NCBI RefSeq assembly: GCF_000236705.1
Contig: NC_016599.1
Span: 496,001 to 560,000 of the forward strand
Direction of reading: 5' to 3'
Origin: Owenweeksia hongkongensis DSM 17368
GTDB taxonomy: Bacteria; Bacteroidota; Bacteroidia; Flavobacteriales; Schleiferiaceae
DNA: 64,000 nt
Positions 1-7,906 of this stretch are shown piece by piece (position 1 is the first letter of the stretch; the number at the start of each line of letters is the position of its first letter). The notes under the pieces are model-generated. The model saw only the letters and a program-made list of their open reading frames with translations, was not told the origin of the DNA and ran no database searches. The position numbers and the translations under genes are program-made.

Positions 1-1388
1 TAACTGTAGCCAAAGGAAAAAATAAGGGCAAAGACAAGAGAAGCTAGAATAATCGCACCACGATTTTTTTTCCAGGCACTCGTTCCAAAAGGTGCATTTT
101 TCGCATGTTTAGAATTTAACATTTGGCTTAGTACAAGGGCCGTAAATAGTACACAAAAGTGGATAAGAAAAATAGGGCTAGCGCTATAATTAAAAAACAT
201 GGCAATACCCACTAAACTGCTTTGGTAGAGGTAGAAAGAAGAAGTGGAATGCTGGGCAATGGTAAGTATACTTATAAGACCCAGTAAAAGTATACCAAGG
301 GCTCTCCCTATAGTTTTTTTGTGGAGATTCATTATTCTAATGGACTCCCATATTATGGTGGGGTTCTTTTGAATTTTGGTAAAAGAAAATCTTGAAAATT
401 GAATAGGGTGGAGGTAAGCCTTAAATGTCAATTGCCATTCTTGTTGCTGTGCCACCTTGCGCGGGTACCACACAAAATAGAGCAGTACAAATGAAAATGT
501 GATAAGTATAGAAAACAGACGAATGCTCCAGTGCATTTCAGTGTATCTAGTTACAAATGCTTCTACCGCTCCAGAGTATACAAGTAGTGGCATCAAGCCA
601 AGCATTATCACCAAACTTTTTCTACCTGCAATTCTGAAGGCGTCTAAACGAGAAAGTGTGCCCGGAAATAGGGTGCCTTTAGCGAGCACCAACCCCGCTG
701 TGCCCGCAAGCACAATACATGAAATTTCAATAACACCATGCTGCCAAATAGTTAAAAAGGACTCAAAGAAAAGCCCCCGTTCAATAAAAAAATATTGAAA
801 CACCCCGAGCATAACACCGTTGTAGATAATCACCAGCAATGTGCCTGCTCCGGCAAAAAGACTTAAAAGAAAGGTTCGTACCGAAACCAGAATATTATTT
901 ATAGTAATACCTAAAAACATGTTGGCTCTGGCTTCATCCTTATATATAGCCATTGGATCACCTTTTTCGATGTTGGCGAGCGTTGTTTTTACATACGAAT
1001 CTCCTAATATGTAATTGGCAAAGCTAGAGTCATGCATACTAGAAAAAATACCAATAGCTATGGAGACAGCAAGAATTATGAAGGAAAGTAAAAATTGATT
1101 ACGTGCTTCAAACATCATCAAAGGGAGATCTCTTTGCCAGAATTGCACAAAATTTCTGAAATAATTTTTTTGACTTTTTTGAACTCTAAGAGAAAGAGAT
1201 TCAGCCAAACCGTTTAAGTAAGATCTAACCAATCGGTTGGGGTAATGTGTGCGAGCAAAGGAAAGATCATCAATAGTTTCTACATAAAAATGAGAAACTC
1301 GGTGAGGCTTTGGCTCACTTTGCGCTAGTTCTTTTTCAAACTCTAGCCATTTAGCTTTATTTTGGTCAACAAATTGGGTTTCCTTCAT
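1..1388 (-). CDS. SpoIIM-like (stage II sporulation protein M family) integral membrane protein, partial
   Basis: The frame is open on the minus strand from an ATG at 1388 to the window edge, at least 462 codons. The first 100 or so residues are soluble and charged (start MKETQFVDQNKAKWLEFEK). Several hydrophobic helices follow, with the family-like stretch GVMLGVFQYFFIERGLF and then IWQHGVIEISCIVLAGTAGL. In non-sporulating Bacteroidota this family sits beside RDD proteins in a membrane-protein cluster of unknown role, and here it is divergent from an RDD gene 49 bases away. Family members are, from memory, usually near 320-330 residues. This frame continues without a stop into a further hydrophobic section (from about residue 353, MNLHKKTIGRALGILLLG) with at least three more helices. 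The extension is either a real second domain or a fused neighbour; the end lies outside the window. Confidence 0.75.
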   Translation of the reverse strand, partial: MKETQFVDQNKAKWLEFEKELAQSEPKPHRVSHFYVETIDDLSFARTHYPNRLVRSYLNGLAESLSLRVQKSQKNYFRNFVQFWQRDLPLMMFEARNQFLLSFIILAVSIAIGIFSSMHDSSFANYILGDSYVKTTLANIEKGDPMAIYKDEARANMFLGITINNILVSVRTFLLSLFAGAGTLLVIIYNGVMLGVFQYFFIERGLFFESFLTIWQHGVIEISCIVLAGTAGLVLAKGTLFPGTLSRLDAFRIAGRKSLVIMLGLMPLLVYSGAVEAFVTRYTEMHWSIRLFSILITFSFVLLYFVWYPRKVAQQQEWQLTFKAYLHPIQFSRFSFTKIQKNPTIIWESIRIMNLHKKTIGRALGILLLGLISILTIAQHSTSSFYLYQSSLVGIAMFFNYSASPIFLIHFCVLFTALVLSQMLNSKHAKNAPFGTSAWKKNRGAIILASLVFALIFSFGYS

Positions 1389-1437
1389 ATCAGGCAATCA
1401 GATGGTAAAAAAAGGCTTTTACTTTTAATATTACAAA

Positions 1438-2145
1438 ATGAATATTCTTGAGTTTGAAAATACACAGGGCATTACTTTACGTTATAGTACGGCTTCAGTT
1501 TTTGATCGCAGTATTGCATATTTAATAGATCTGGCAATTGTTGGTTTTGTAGTAGGAGTTTTAGCTATTGCTTTAGGATCCAGTTCTTCGGCACTTTTAA
1601 TATTGGTTATCGCCATTCCAATCCTTTTTTATAGTCTGTTAATGGAAATTTTCAACGATGGAAAATCATTAGGTAAGATGGCTTTAGGCCTCAAGGTAGT
1701 TCGTGTAGATGGACAGTATCCTACGGGCTATGATTATTTCATGAGATGGATTTTTAGATGGGTAGATATTTACATGACTTCGGGTGCTCTTGCCGCTCTT
1801 GTGATTTCATCAAGTCCTCGCAACCAGAGGGTAGGAGACATGCTGGGAGACACCACCGTAATAAGAACTCGTAAATTGAGAGTTCCTTTACAGCGAATAC
1901 TTAATTTGAATAAGTTATCTAAGTATACCCCCCAGTATCCACAGGTAATTCAACTTAAAGAGTCACAGGTAGTGCTTATCAAAGAAAGTTTAGATCAGGC
2001 TGTAAAGTATACTAATGATAGCTATACCAAATTACTCGATGATTTAGCTATTCGTGTTGCTAAAAATCTAAATGTTGAAACCTCAGATACTTCAAGAGTT
2101 TTTCTTCAAACTATCATTAAAGATTACATTAGTCTTACCCGTTAA
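1438..2145 (+). CDS. RDD family membrane protein
   Basis: This 235-residue protein has an RDD domain in its N-terminal 150 residues. Helix 1 (about residues 26-45) carries the Arg-Asp pair in FDRSIAYLIDL, helix 2 is about 50-70, and the conserved GKSLGKMALGLKVVRVDG loop follows. A third segment with RWIFRWVDIY comes next, then SPRNQRVGDMLGDTTVIR. The C-terminal 80 residues are polar and probably cytoplasmic. The family is of unknown function; roles in ion or osmolyte handling have been proposed for some members. It is divergent from the SpoIIM-like gene, a usual Bacteroidota pairing. It converges on the next RDD gene with only 3 bases between stops and no terminator between them. Confidence 0.85.
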   Translation: MNILEFENTQGITLRYSTASVFDRSIAYLIDLAIVGFVVGVLAIALGSSSSALLILVIAIPILFYSLLMEIFNDGKSLGKMALGLKVVRVDGQYPTGYDYFMRWIFRWVDIYMTSGALAALVISSSPRNQRVGDMLGDTTVIRTRKLRVPLQRILNLNKLSKYTPQYPQVIQLKESQVVLIKESLDQAVKYTNDSYTKLLDDLAIRVAKNLNVETSDTSRVFLQTIIKDYISLTR

Positions 2146-2148
2146 AAA

Positions 2149-2592
2149 TCAAGCTTTTACTAAGTAGGTTTTAGAAAGGCTATCATGCCACATTTTACCG
2201 CTTGAGCTTAATACAGAAAAAGGTTCAAAAGGTATTATTCTACAAAGTGTTCTAATGATGATTTTTCCAATACTAGGTTTTTCACCTTCTTCATTTACCA
2301 CTCTTGTTCTAGTGACCATTTTTCCAATTGTCTTTCCGCCAATACCTTCAGCTATAACGTAGTATGTAAGGTGCGTAAGTAAAAACAAAACATTGTATAA
2401 AATACCTCCTTCACCAGGATCTCCCTGAGTGCTTATTAAAACAGCCGATATGCCGATTGCAATGATGTAAATAAAAATGAGGTCAATAACATAATTTGCT
2501 AATCGCTGTCCGGTACTAGCTAAGTTTGAGTTAGTTGGTTTTAAAGGACTTCCATCAAGACCTTCTTCTAATACGATGTTTTCAGTGTTCAT
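2149..2592 (-). CDS. RDD family membrane protein (short)
   Basis: The protein has 147 residues. After a polar N-terminus of about 25 residues comes an RDD domain: STGQRLANYVIDLIFIYII (helix 1 with the Arg and Asp), a second helix around residues 70-90, and the signature GIGGKTIGKMVTRTRVVNEEG. The end, IRTLCRIIPFEPFSVLSS, matches the third RDD segment. It is about 90 residues shorter than its neighbour because it lacks a cytoplasmic tail. Function is unknown. It is the last chromosomal gene before the island border. Confidence 0.85.
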   Translation of the reverse strand: MNTENIVLEEGLDGSPLKPTNSNLASTGQRLANYVIDLIFIYIIAIGISAVLISTQGDPGEGGILYNVLFLLTHLTYYVIAEGIGGKTIGKMVTRTRVVNEEGEKPSIGKIIIRTLCRIIPFEPFSVLSSSGKMWHDSLSKTYLVKA

Positions 2593-2666
2593 AAAGTTAA
2601 GTTTAATATTATGGCAATATATGTGAAGAAAAATAATGACGCAAGATTGCGGTTATTTTGAGGCAT

Positions 2667-2713
2667 AAAAAAACCGACCTATTTGCGATTGAATATGCAG
2701 AACTAGGTCGGTT
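2667..2713 (-). terminator. Rho-independent terminator, probably the displaced tRNA-Leu terminator
   Basis: A perfect 10-bp stem, AACCGACCTA (2672-2681) against TAGGTCGGTT (2704-2713), is followed on the minus strand by a T run (2667-2673). It lies directly outside the left att repeat and reads in the same direction as tRNA-Leu. The inference is that it terminated tRNA-Leu before the island inserted and was carried about 31 kb away from it. Confidence 0.8.
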
Positions 2714-2720
2714 AATAAAA

Positions 2721-2742
2721 TGTGCCCAGAACAGGACTTGAA
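2721..2742. repeat. attL: 22-bp direct repeat of the tRNA-Leu 3' end
   Basis: Twenty-two bases (starting TGTGCCCAGAACAGG) are identical to 33695-33716, which is the 3' end (acceptor and T-arm side) of tRNA-Leu(GAG). No tRNA body follows here, so this is a fragment. The arrangement of intact tRNA, then integrase, then cargo, then repeated tRNA 3' end is the classical signature of tyrosine-recombinase integration into a tRNA gene. Confidence 0.85.
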
Positions 2743-2814
2743 TCCTTACGTGTTTTTCCTATCATTGATAATCAATTGTTTATATAATAATATTTTCTTT
2801 TTTGAGAGAGTTTG

Positions 2815-2831
2815 TTCCCCACTTATTCCCC
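2815..2831. promoter_or_regulatory. Candidate integrase arm-type site, left end
   Basis: The sequence TTCCCCACTTATTCCCC is two TTCCCC hexamers 11 bases apart. It matches 16 of 17 bases of 33616-33632 near the other island end, in the same orientation. It lies 72 bases inside the attL core. Paired sites near both att cores are typical of arm-type binding sites of tyrosine integrases; the assignment is inferred. Confidence 0.45.
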
Positions 2832-2903
2832 GAATTGAGTGTGCTAAAATTATGAAAATAAGTGAATTAAGATGGGTTTGTTATTACTTTTTGACAAGGC
2901 GAC

Positions 2904-3161
2904 TTATTTTGAATCATCTTTTACCAAATCAAATTTACGTCTCACTGTTGAGTGCCCCAAAAATTCATCTACATAACCCTCGTGACCATTGGGGCAGCAT
3001 CTACCAGGAGCATAAGAAGGAGATACTCCATCTGGGGTACGAGAATGACACTTCACATAGAGTCTCCCGCAATAAGAGCAAAACCAAGGGAGTTTGCACA
3101 GGAGTCTTTTCACCAGAGAAAGTGGTGGTATCGGTTTTGGAGTAATTTGAGATGAGTCCAT
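2904..3161 (-). CDS. Small Cys-rich (zinc-ribbon-like) protein of unknown function
   Basis: The 85-residue product starts at ATG 3161 (MDSSQITPKPIPPLSLVK); longer in-frame starts reach back into the previous gene's end. The central part has CSYCGRLYVKC and then GRCCPNGHEGYVDEFLGHST, giving Cys-x2-Cys, Cys-x4-Cys and Cys-Cys-x3-His spacings suited to binding zinc. No named family is recognised. It is the first possible gene inside the left att site and follows the outer-membrane barrel gene by 11 bases in the same direction. Small size and location make it uncertain, but the Cys pattern argues against chance. Confidence 0.45.
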   Translation of the reverse strand: MDSSQITPKPIPPLSLVKRLLCKLPWFCSYCGRLYVKCHSRTPDGVSPSYAPGRCCPNGHEGYVDEFLGHSTVRRKFDLVKDDSK

Positions 3162-3172
3162 TGTAAGTGGTA

Positions 3173-5578
3173 TTAAAATTTGTAGCTGTAGCCAAAGCAA
3201 ATTACTTGTGTTTCGTAGTAATTGGCAGAGGTGTAGCTAAAGCCATCACTTTCTATAGTCTTATTGATTATCATAGTATTTAATAGATCAGTAGCGTTTA
3301 CGAAGATTTCTCCTCGACCATTTTGAATGGTTTTTTTAATTCCTAAATCCAATGAAAAGCGGCTATCAATTTTACCTTGAGGAATTATATCAGGTGCCAG
3401 ATAAGTGGCGGTAAGTTGAGCTTCAAAATTGCTTGGCAATCGAAAGAGACCATTAGCCTTGGCGGTACCAGAAATTATCTCCTGCTTACCTGCACTAAAA
3501 GTGTGTGGAGTTGGATAGAGGTTTTCTACGGTGTAAGCGTCAATCTGGTTGTGATAGGCGTTCAAGTTGATGTTGTACGAAAACCACCCATCTCCCTTTT
3601 CGGAATAAACTAATTCTACTCCTGAATTGTAGCTGCGGTTTACATTTTGAAAGATGGCATAAATCAAGGTACTGCCGGGGATGATTGTGGAAATACGCGT
3701 AATCGTACCATCTACAATACGGTGATAAGCTGCGGAATATAGAGAGCTGTTTTTCCAAGTGGTTTTATATCCAAGTTCAAATGAATTTGTAAACTGAGGT
3801 TTAAGGGCCGGATTTCCCACTTTTACAATTTCAGCATCATCATATTTTGGAAAGATGCGAATGTCTACTTCAGCAGGCCTGTCTACACGCCTGTTGTAAA
3901 AAAATGAAAGTTTATTATTGGTATTAAGCTTGTATGCTAAGCGTAGGTTGGGGAAGGGTTGAAAGTAATTATAACCATCCGTTTTGTAGGTATTATGTTG
4001 TGCATTTACTTGATAGTTCAAGTCAACATATTCTACACGCAAGCCAATTTCAGCTTCATACTTAGGGCTTTCAAAAACATAGTTACCATATAGTGCAGGG
4101 ATATTTTCTGAATAGGTGGCTTTGCCTCCTGCGTTGCTATCCAGAGGTGAATTTTGCCCGGGAAAGAATTGCATATTGGTGGGGATATCCCGTTTCCGAT
4201 ATTTAACTCCAGCTTCGACTCTACCATTTTTAATAGGCTTTATGTAGTTGATGTTTAGGTCAGCAACTTTTTCATCGCTCAGCAATTTGAAATGATCATT
4301 ACCAGTAAATGTGGGGTTGATATTTTCAAAAAAGTATTGCTCATCTTCTCTATGAAAAGTGTAGTTAAAATTTACATCCAGGGTATGTCCGGGTTCTGCA
4401 AATTTGTGACGGTACATAGCCGTAGCCATAGCTGTGGTTTTTAATTCATCCTCAAGAAATCGCCACAGTCTCAGCCTGTCAGAATAATCGGAATTAAAGA
4501 AAGGTTCATCCCCATTGTCAATAATCTTTTCCCGCCCATACATTCCTGAAATAGTAAAGGTGTTACTCTCATTAATATTCCAATCAAAGCCTCCGGTGGT
4601 AGTGAGGAAACCTGTGTTTCTGTTGCGCACGGTTTGTTGGTGTATGATTGTGCCATCATCATAGGTACGCGTTACAAATTCGTTTTTGTTTAAAGTTTCG
4701 GTGTATAAATAATCAGCTTGCAGAAAAGCATTGATTTTTCCTTTGCGGTAATTTAGGGATAGGGAAGGGTTAACCTTTGGAGTTTGCCCATACTGCGGCC
4801 TTATGGTTGGCAGATTTTCCTTTTTAACCCATAGAGCTCCCAGTCCTCCAGCTATTCCCACTTTACCGGTAAGGCCGTCTTTTTGCTCTTTTTTGTAAAT
4901 AATATTGATAATACCAGCGCTGCCGTTGGCATCAAATTTTGACGAAGGATTATTGATGATTTCGATACGCTCAATGGCCGATGCGGGAATATTATCTAAA
5001 CCCGATTGATTGCCAAACCCCGTCAGAGCTGTTTGTTTACCATCTATCAGCACTGTTATTTTATCGCTGCCGCGGAGTTCCAGTTTTCCTTCCTGTACAC
5101 TTACTCCTGGTAGATTTTGCATTGCTTGCAAAACGGAGCCGCCACTCTGACTTATGTTATCGGAAACTGCATAGGTTTTTTTATCCATCATTGAACTCAC
5201 CTCTGCTTGTGTTGCAGTGACTTGCACCTCACTCAATGTGGAAGTTTCCTCGGTTAGGAAAATGGTTTTTGCCTCCAAATACTTACTGAGGCTACCTACA
5301 AAAATCGCTGTCTTTTGATTTTTATATCCGATAAAGGAAGCTTCCAAATAGTAGTTTCCAGGAGGTACGTCCGAAATGGAATACCGACCGCTTTCCGTGC
5401 TTATCGTTCCTCCTACAAAGGAACTGTCATCGGTCTTTTTCAAAACTACATTCACAAAAGGAAGTGGTGTTTTGGAACTGGCATCTTCTATCATACCAGA
5501 CACGCTAGCTGTGAATTCTTGTGCACACACTATGGATGCCATTAATAAGGCAAACAGGCTTAAACTAAATTTCAACAT
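3173..5578 (-). CDS. Outer-membrane beta-barrel protein with carboxypeptidase-regulatory and TonB-plug domains
   Basis: The product is 801 residues from ATG 5578, chosen because the signal peptide MLKFSLSLFALLMASIVCAQ begins there; an upstream in-frame ATG adds a tail that does not look like a signal. A carboxypeptidase-regulatory-like domain spans about residues 22-95 (SGMIEDASSKTPLPFVNVVL). A TonB plug follows at about 145-230 (LQAMQNLPGVSVQEGKLELRG, IERIEIINNPSSKFDANGSAGIINI). The rest is aromatic-rich beta-barrel of the OMP_b-brl_3 type (LRLAYKLNTNNKLSFFYNRR, ELGYKTTWKNSSLY). Such proteins sit in the outer membrane and probably move a ligand; the substrate cannot be read from the sequence. 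It lies 94 bases after the PepSY-like gene and is probably cotranscribed with it. Confidence 0.85.
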   Translation of the reverse strand: MLKFSLSLFALLMASIVCAQEFTASVSGMIEDASSKTPLPFVNVVLKKTDDSSFVGGTISTESGRYSISDVPPGNYYLEASFIGYKNQKTAIFVGSLSKYLEAKTIFLTEETSTLSEVQVTATQAEVSSMMDKKTYAVSDNISQSGGSVLQAMQNLPGVSVQEGKLELRGSDKITVLIDGKQTALTGFGNQSGLDNIPASAIERIEIINNPSSKFDANGSAGIINIIYKKEQKDGLTGKVGIAGGLGALWVKKENLPTIRPQYGQTPKVNPSLSLNYRKGKINAFLQADYLYTETLNKNEFVTRTYDDGTIIHQQTVRNRNTGFLTTTGGFDWNINESNTFTISGMYGREKIIDNGDEPFFNSDYSDRLRLWRFLEDELKTTAMATAMYRHKFAEPGHTLDVNFNYTFHREDEQYFFENINPTFTGNDHFKLLSDEKVADLNINYIKPIKNGRVEAGVKYRKRDIPTNMQFFPGQNSPLDSNAGGKATYSENIPALYGNYVFESPKYEAEIGLRVEYVDLNYQVNAQHNTYKTDGYNYFQPFPNLRLAYKLNTNNKLSFFYNRRVDRPAEVDIRIFPKYDDAEIVKVGNPALKPQFTNSFELGYKTTWKNSSLYSAAYHRIVDGTITRISTIIPGSTLIYAIFQNVNRSYNSGVELVYSEKGDGWFSYNINLNAYHNQIDAYTVENLYPTPHTFSAGKQEIISGTAKANGLFRLPSNFEAQLTATYLAPDIIPQGKIDSRFSLDLGIKKTIQNGRGEIFVNATDLLNTMIINKTIESDGFSYTSANYYETQVICFGYSYKF

Positions 5579-5672
5579 GAATTTTTTTGTGGAATAATAA
5601 AATGGGGAAGGGGTAAAACAGCCCCACCCTTGAAACCAAGCGAGGCTGTCTTTCAATCTAAACTAACCTCAA

Positions 5673-6125
5673 TCAATCTTCATTATCATCTTGTAACTGT
5701 TTTTTACTTTTTAGGGAGCCGTCCGTTGCAAAAACTACTTCCCACTCTTCTTTTCCTTTTTCAAGTTCAACTTCATAAGCTACTTCACCATTGGCCATTT
5801 CCAGCATTTCGGGTTCCTCTACTTTATAGCCTGAAAATTGAGTTTTGATGGCATTGGTAATCGCATCAGGCAGTTCAGCTACTTTAATCTCGGTCTCGGT
5901 TTGTTGCCAATTTCCTTGTAGGTCAAAACCTGCCGATTTTTCTTTGCCATTCATTTTAAACTCAGCTTCCCATTCTGAGGCATTTTCCATTTCCCACTTT
6001 ACGGACTTGGCCTTGGGAAATTTTTCGTTGAATGATTTTTGAACTTCGGCAGGAACTTTTTGCTGGGCGCAAGCCACTGTAATTCCAAATAATGCGAGTA
6101 TGATACCTAGACTTAATTTCTTCAT
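5673..6125 (-). CDS. PepSY-like domain periplasmic protein
   Basis: The product has 150 residues with an N-terminal signal peptide (MKKLSLGIILALFGITVACAQ). Two beta-lactamase-inhibitor-like PepSY repeats follow: VQKSFNEKFPKAKSVKWEME ... WEAEFKMNGKEKSAGFDLQGNW, then AITNAIKTQFSGYKVEEPE ... YEVELEKGKEEWEVVFATDG. The tail is acidic. The family is secreted, acts in the periplasm or at the surface, and has no defined biochemical role. In Bacteroidota it often accompanies small two-component systems and TonB-type barrels, as here (barrel downstream, OmpR-type system at 7907-9831). Confidence 0.85.
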   Translation of the reverse strand: MKKLSLGIILALFGITVACAQQKVPAEVQKSFNEKFPKAKSVKWEMENASEWEAEFKMNGKEKSAGFDLQGNWQQTETEIKVAELPDAITNAIKTQFSGYKVEEPEMLEMANGEVAYEVELEKGKEEWEVVFATDGSLKSKKQLQDDNED

Positions 6126-6445
6126 GATGTTTGAATTTTAGGCTAAAGTAAATGGCGATTCTAAAGACAATCTGAAGGGGAAGAAAATGTAGTGTTGTAA
6201 AACTCAGTCAGAGTTTTGAAGAAAACGGATTGGCTTGTATTCGCAAAATAATCTAGCTTTACAAGCAAGGCCCTGGAAGAGGTTCGGGGCTAATCACATA
6301 AAAGATATAAAGAACATGTCAGTATAAGCTAGAGGTACTGACAAGCTGAAGACTAACCGTTCATTACTTGACACATTAGTTTTTTTCGAAAGGCATCCAA
6401 CGCTATAAAAAACCAAAAGGGCTAAAATTCCCTATGGCTTCATAT
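6126..6445. other. Intergenic region between divergent PepSY and ArsR genes
   Basis: No gene is visible here. It contains two perfect hairpins: AAAACTC-AGTCA-GAGTTTT (6199-6217), and TGTCAGTA (6317-6324) against TACTGACA (6336-6343). Neither is followed by a clear T run. The stretch must hold the promoters of both divergent genes; the ArsR operator is listed separately. Confidence 0.4.
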
Positions 6446-6474
6446 TTATTTAAGTATTTGCTTAAATAAGCAAA
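6446..6474. promoter_or_regulatory. ArsR/SmtB-type operator of the MerTP operon
   Basis: Two perfect dyads overlap: TTATTTAAG (6446-6454) with CTTAAATAA (6461-6469), and TTTGCTT (6457-6463) with AAGCAAA (6468-6474). They lie 18-46 bases before the ArsR start. AT-rich imperfect dyads of this size just upstream of the gene are the usual autoregulatory sites of ArsR/SmtB repressors. The repressor identity is inferred from adjacency. Confidence 0.65.
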
Positions 6475-6491
6475 AAGTGTAAATTTGCTTT

Positions 6492-6866
6492 ATGGAAAAT
6501 AATTCTTGCATAAGACAACAAGCGGATATAGAGCAAGTAAACCGTTGCAAAGACACCGTTTCGGAATTAGGCGAGTCATTCGACTATTTGGCAAATGGAC
6601 TTTCATTGGTGGGGAACAGCGTTCGACTTAAAATCCTATACCTAATCTTTAAGGAAAAAAGACTTTGCGTTTGCGATTTGAGCGACATTCTCGGAATGAA
6701 TATTTCTGCTATTTCTCAACATTTAAGGAAAATGAAAGATCGAAGTCTATTAGAAACAGAAAGAGATGCTCAAACCATTTTTTACTCACTCACAACTGAA
6801 TACGAAAACATGCTAAATCCGTTTTTTGAGATACTTGATGAAAACAAAATTTTAGAAACGATATGA
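6492..6866 (+). CDS. ArsR/SmtB-family metal-sensing repressor
   Basis: The product has 124 residues with a winged helix-turn-helix. The recognition helix lies around NISAISQHLRKMKDRSLLE and the wing around AQTIFYSLT. The metal-sensing motif of ArsR/CadC proteins is visible at the start of the HTH: RLCVCDLSDIL, with the Cys-Val-Cys pair, plus an N-terminal Cys6 and Cys18 that could add ligands. It would repress its own operon from the adjacent dyad and release it on binding a thiophilic metal, probably Hg(II) given the downstream genes. The stop overlaps the MerTP start by 4 bases (ATGA), so the two are translationally coupled. Confidence 0.88.
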   Translation: MENNSCIRQQADIEQVNRCKDTVSELGESFDYLANGLSLVGNSVRLKILYLIFKEKRLCVCDLSDILGMNISAISQHLRKMKDRSLLETERDAQTIFYSLTTEYENMLNPFFEILDENKILETI

Positions 6867-7462
6867 AAAGTGGCAATAAATTAATCGGAGCAGGTTTGTT
6901 AACTGCAATTACAGCTTCATTATGCTGCATTACACCTGTTTTGGCTCTAATAGCAGGAACAAGCGGAATTGCTTCAACATTTTCCTGGATTGAACCTTTT
7001 AGACCTTATTTAATTGGACTGACAATGTTAGTTCTTGGCTTTGCTTGGTATCAAAAACTTAAACCTAAAAAAGAAATAGACTGTGATTGTGAGACGGACG
7101 AAAAACCAAAGTTTATTCAATCAAAAAAATTTTTAGGAATCGTAACTCTGTTTGCAATTGTAATGTTGGCTTTCCCATATTATTCTGGAATTTTTTACCC
7201 AAACTCGGAAAAGCAAATAATCGTAGTTGACAAATCGGACATTAAAACAACCGAATTTACAATTAGTGGAATGACCTGCGCGAGTTGTGAAGAACACGTA
7301 AATCACGAAGTAAATAAACTCAACGGAATTGTAAACTCAAAAGCGTCTTATGAAAATGGAAATGCAATCGTTGAATTTGACAAAACAAAAACCAACGAAA
7401 CAGAAATCGAGAAAGCAATTAACTCAACAGGCTATAAAGTAACCGACAAAAAAGAAAACTAA
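6863..7462 (+). CDS. merTP: Mercuric transport fusion protein MerTP
   Basis: The product has 199 residues. An N-terminal MerT part has three hydrophobic helices; the first carries the vicinal Cys pair (Cys21-Cys22 in TASLCCITPVLALIAG) used to move Hg(II) through the inner membrane. The cytoplasmic loop has DCDCET. The C-terminal 70 residues are a heavy-metal-associated MerP domain with the motif GMTCASC. The fusion is known from Bacteroidota mer operons. Its start overlaps the ArsR stop and its stop codon overlaps the next start (TAATG). Mercuric reductase (merA) is absent from this operon and from the window, so either reduction is encoded elsewhere or the operon serves another metal. Confidence 0.85.
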   Translation: MKSGNKLIGAGLLTAITASLCCITPVLALIAGTSGIASTFSWIEPFRPYLIGLTMLVLGFAWYQKLKPKKEIDCDCETDEKPKFIQSKKFLGIVTLFAIVMLAFPYYSGIFYPNSEKQIIVVDKSDIKTTEFTISGMTCASCEEHVNHEVNKLNGIVNSKASYENGNAIVEFDKTKTNETEIEKAINSTGYKVTDKKEN

Positions 7463-7668
7463 TGGAAGTCCAATTAAAATCAGAAATCACTTGTCCTAAT
7501 TGCGGACATAAAAAAGTAGAAGATATGCCAACAAACGCTTGTCAATTTTTCTACGAATGCGAGAATTGTAAAACGGTTTTGAAACCAAAAGAAGGAGATT
7601 GCTGTGTTTATTGCTCATACGGAACAGTTGCTTGTCCACCAATTCAAGAAAGTAAAAGTTGTTGTTAA
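7462..7668 (+). CDS. GDCCVxC-domain small Cys-rich protein
   Basis: The product has 68 residues, 12 of them Cys in zinc-ribbon-like pairs: CPNCGH, CENC, then the family signature GDCCVYCSYGTVACPPIQ and a C-terminal SCC. The family is known from mercury-resistance operons, and some homologues are annotated as selenoproteins at this motif. Here all positions are ordinary codons. The likely role is thiol-based mercury binding or transfer, which is not proven. It shares one base with the MerTP stop, forming a three-gene operon. Confidence 0.85.
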   Translation: MEVQLKSEITCPNCGHKKVEDMPTNACQFFYECENCKTVLKPKEGDCCVYCSYGTVACPPIQESKSCC

Positions 7669-7906
7669 AAAGCCCTCGCTAAAAGCCATACATGTTTGTA
7701 ACTGGGACAAGCCAATTCTACACCAAAAATTGTAAAGGAGTATGTCTTTGCCAAGGCTCAAAACCAAGCTGATCGGAATAAATGCAGTGGGTAATCATGC
7801 ATATAAAATATAGTTGTTGAAGTGCTAAACGCAATGAATGACATAAATTTTAAGGTCTGTCATTAACCTAAAGGTTCGTGATTTAATCCGCTTTATAGAT
7901 TAACCA

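Noticed and set aside
2720-3145. Plus-strand 141-codon open frame starting at the att repeat
   Set aside because: It begins inside the tRNA fragment, runs through AT-rich DNA and is antisense to the Cys-rich small gene; no protein-like composition.
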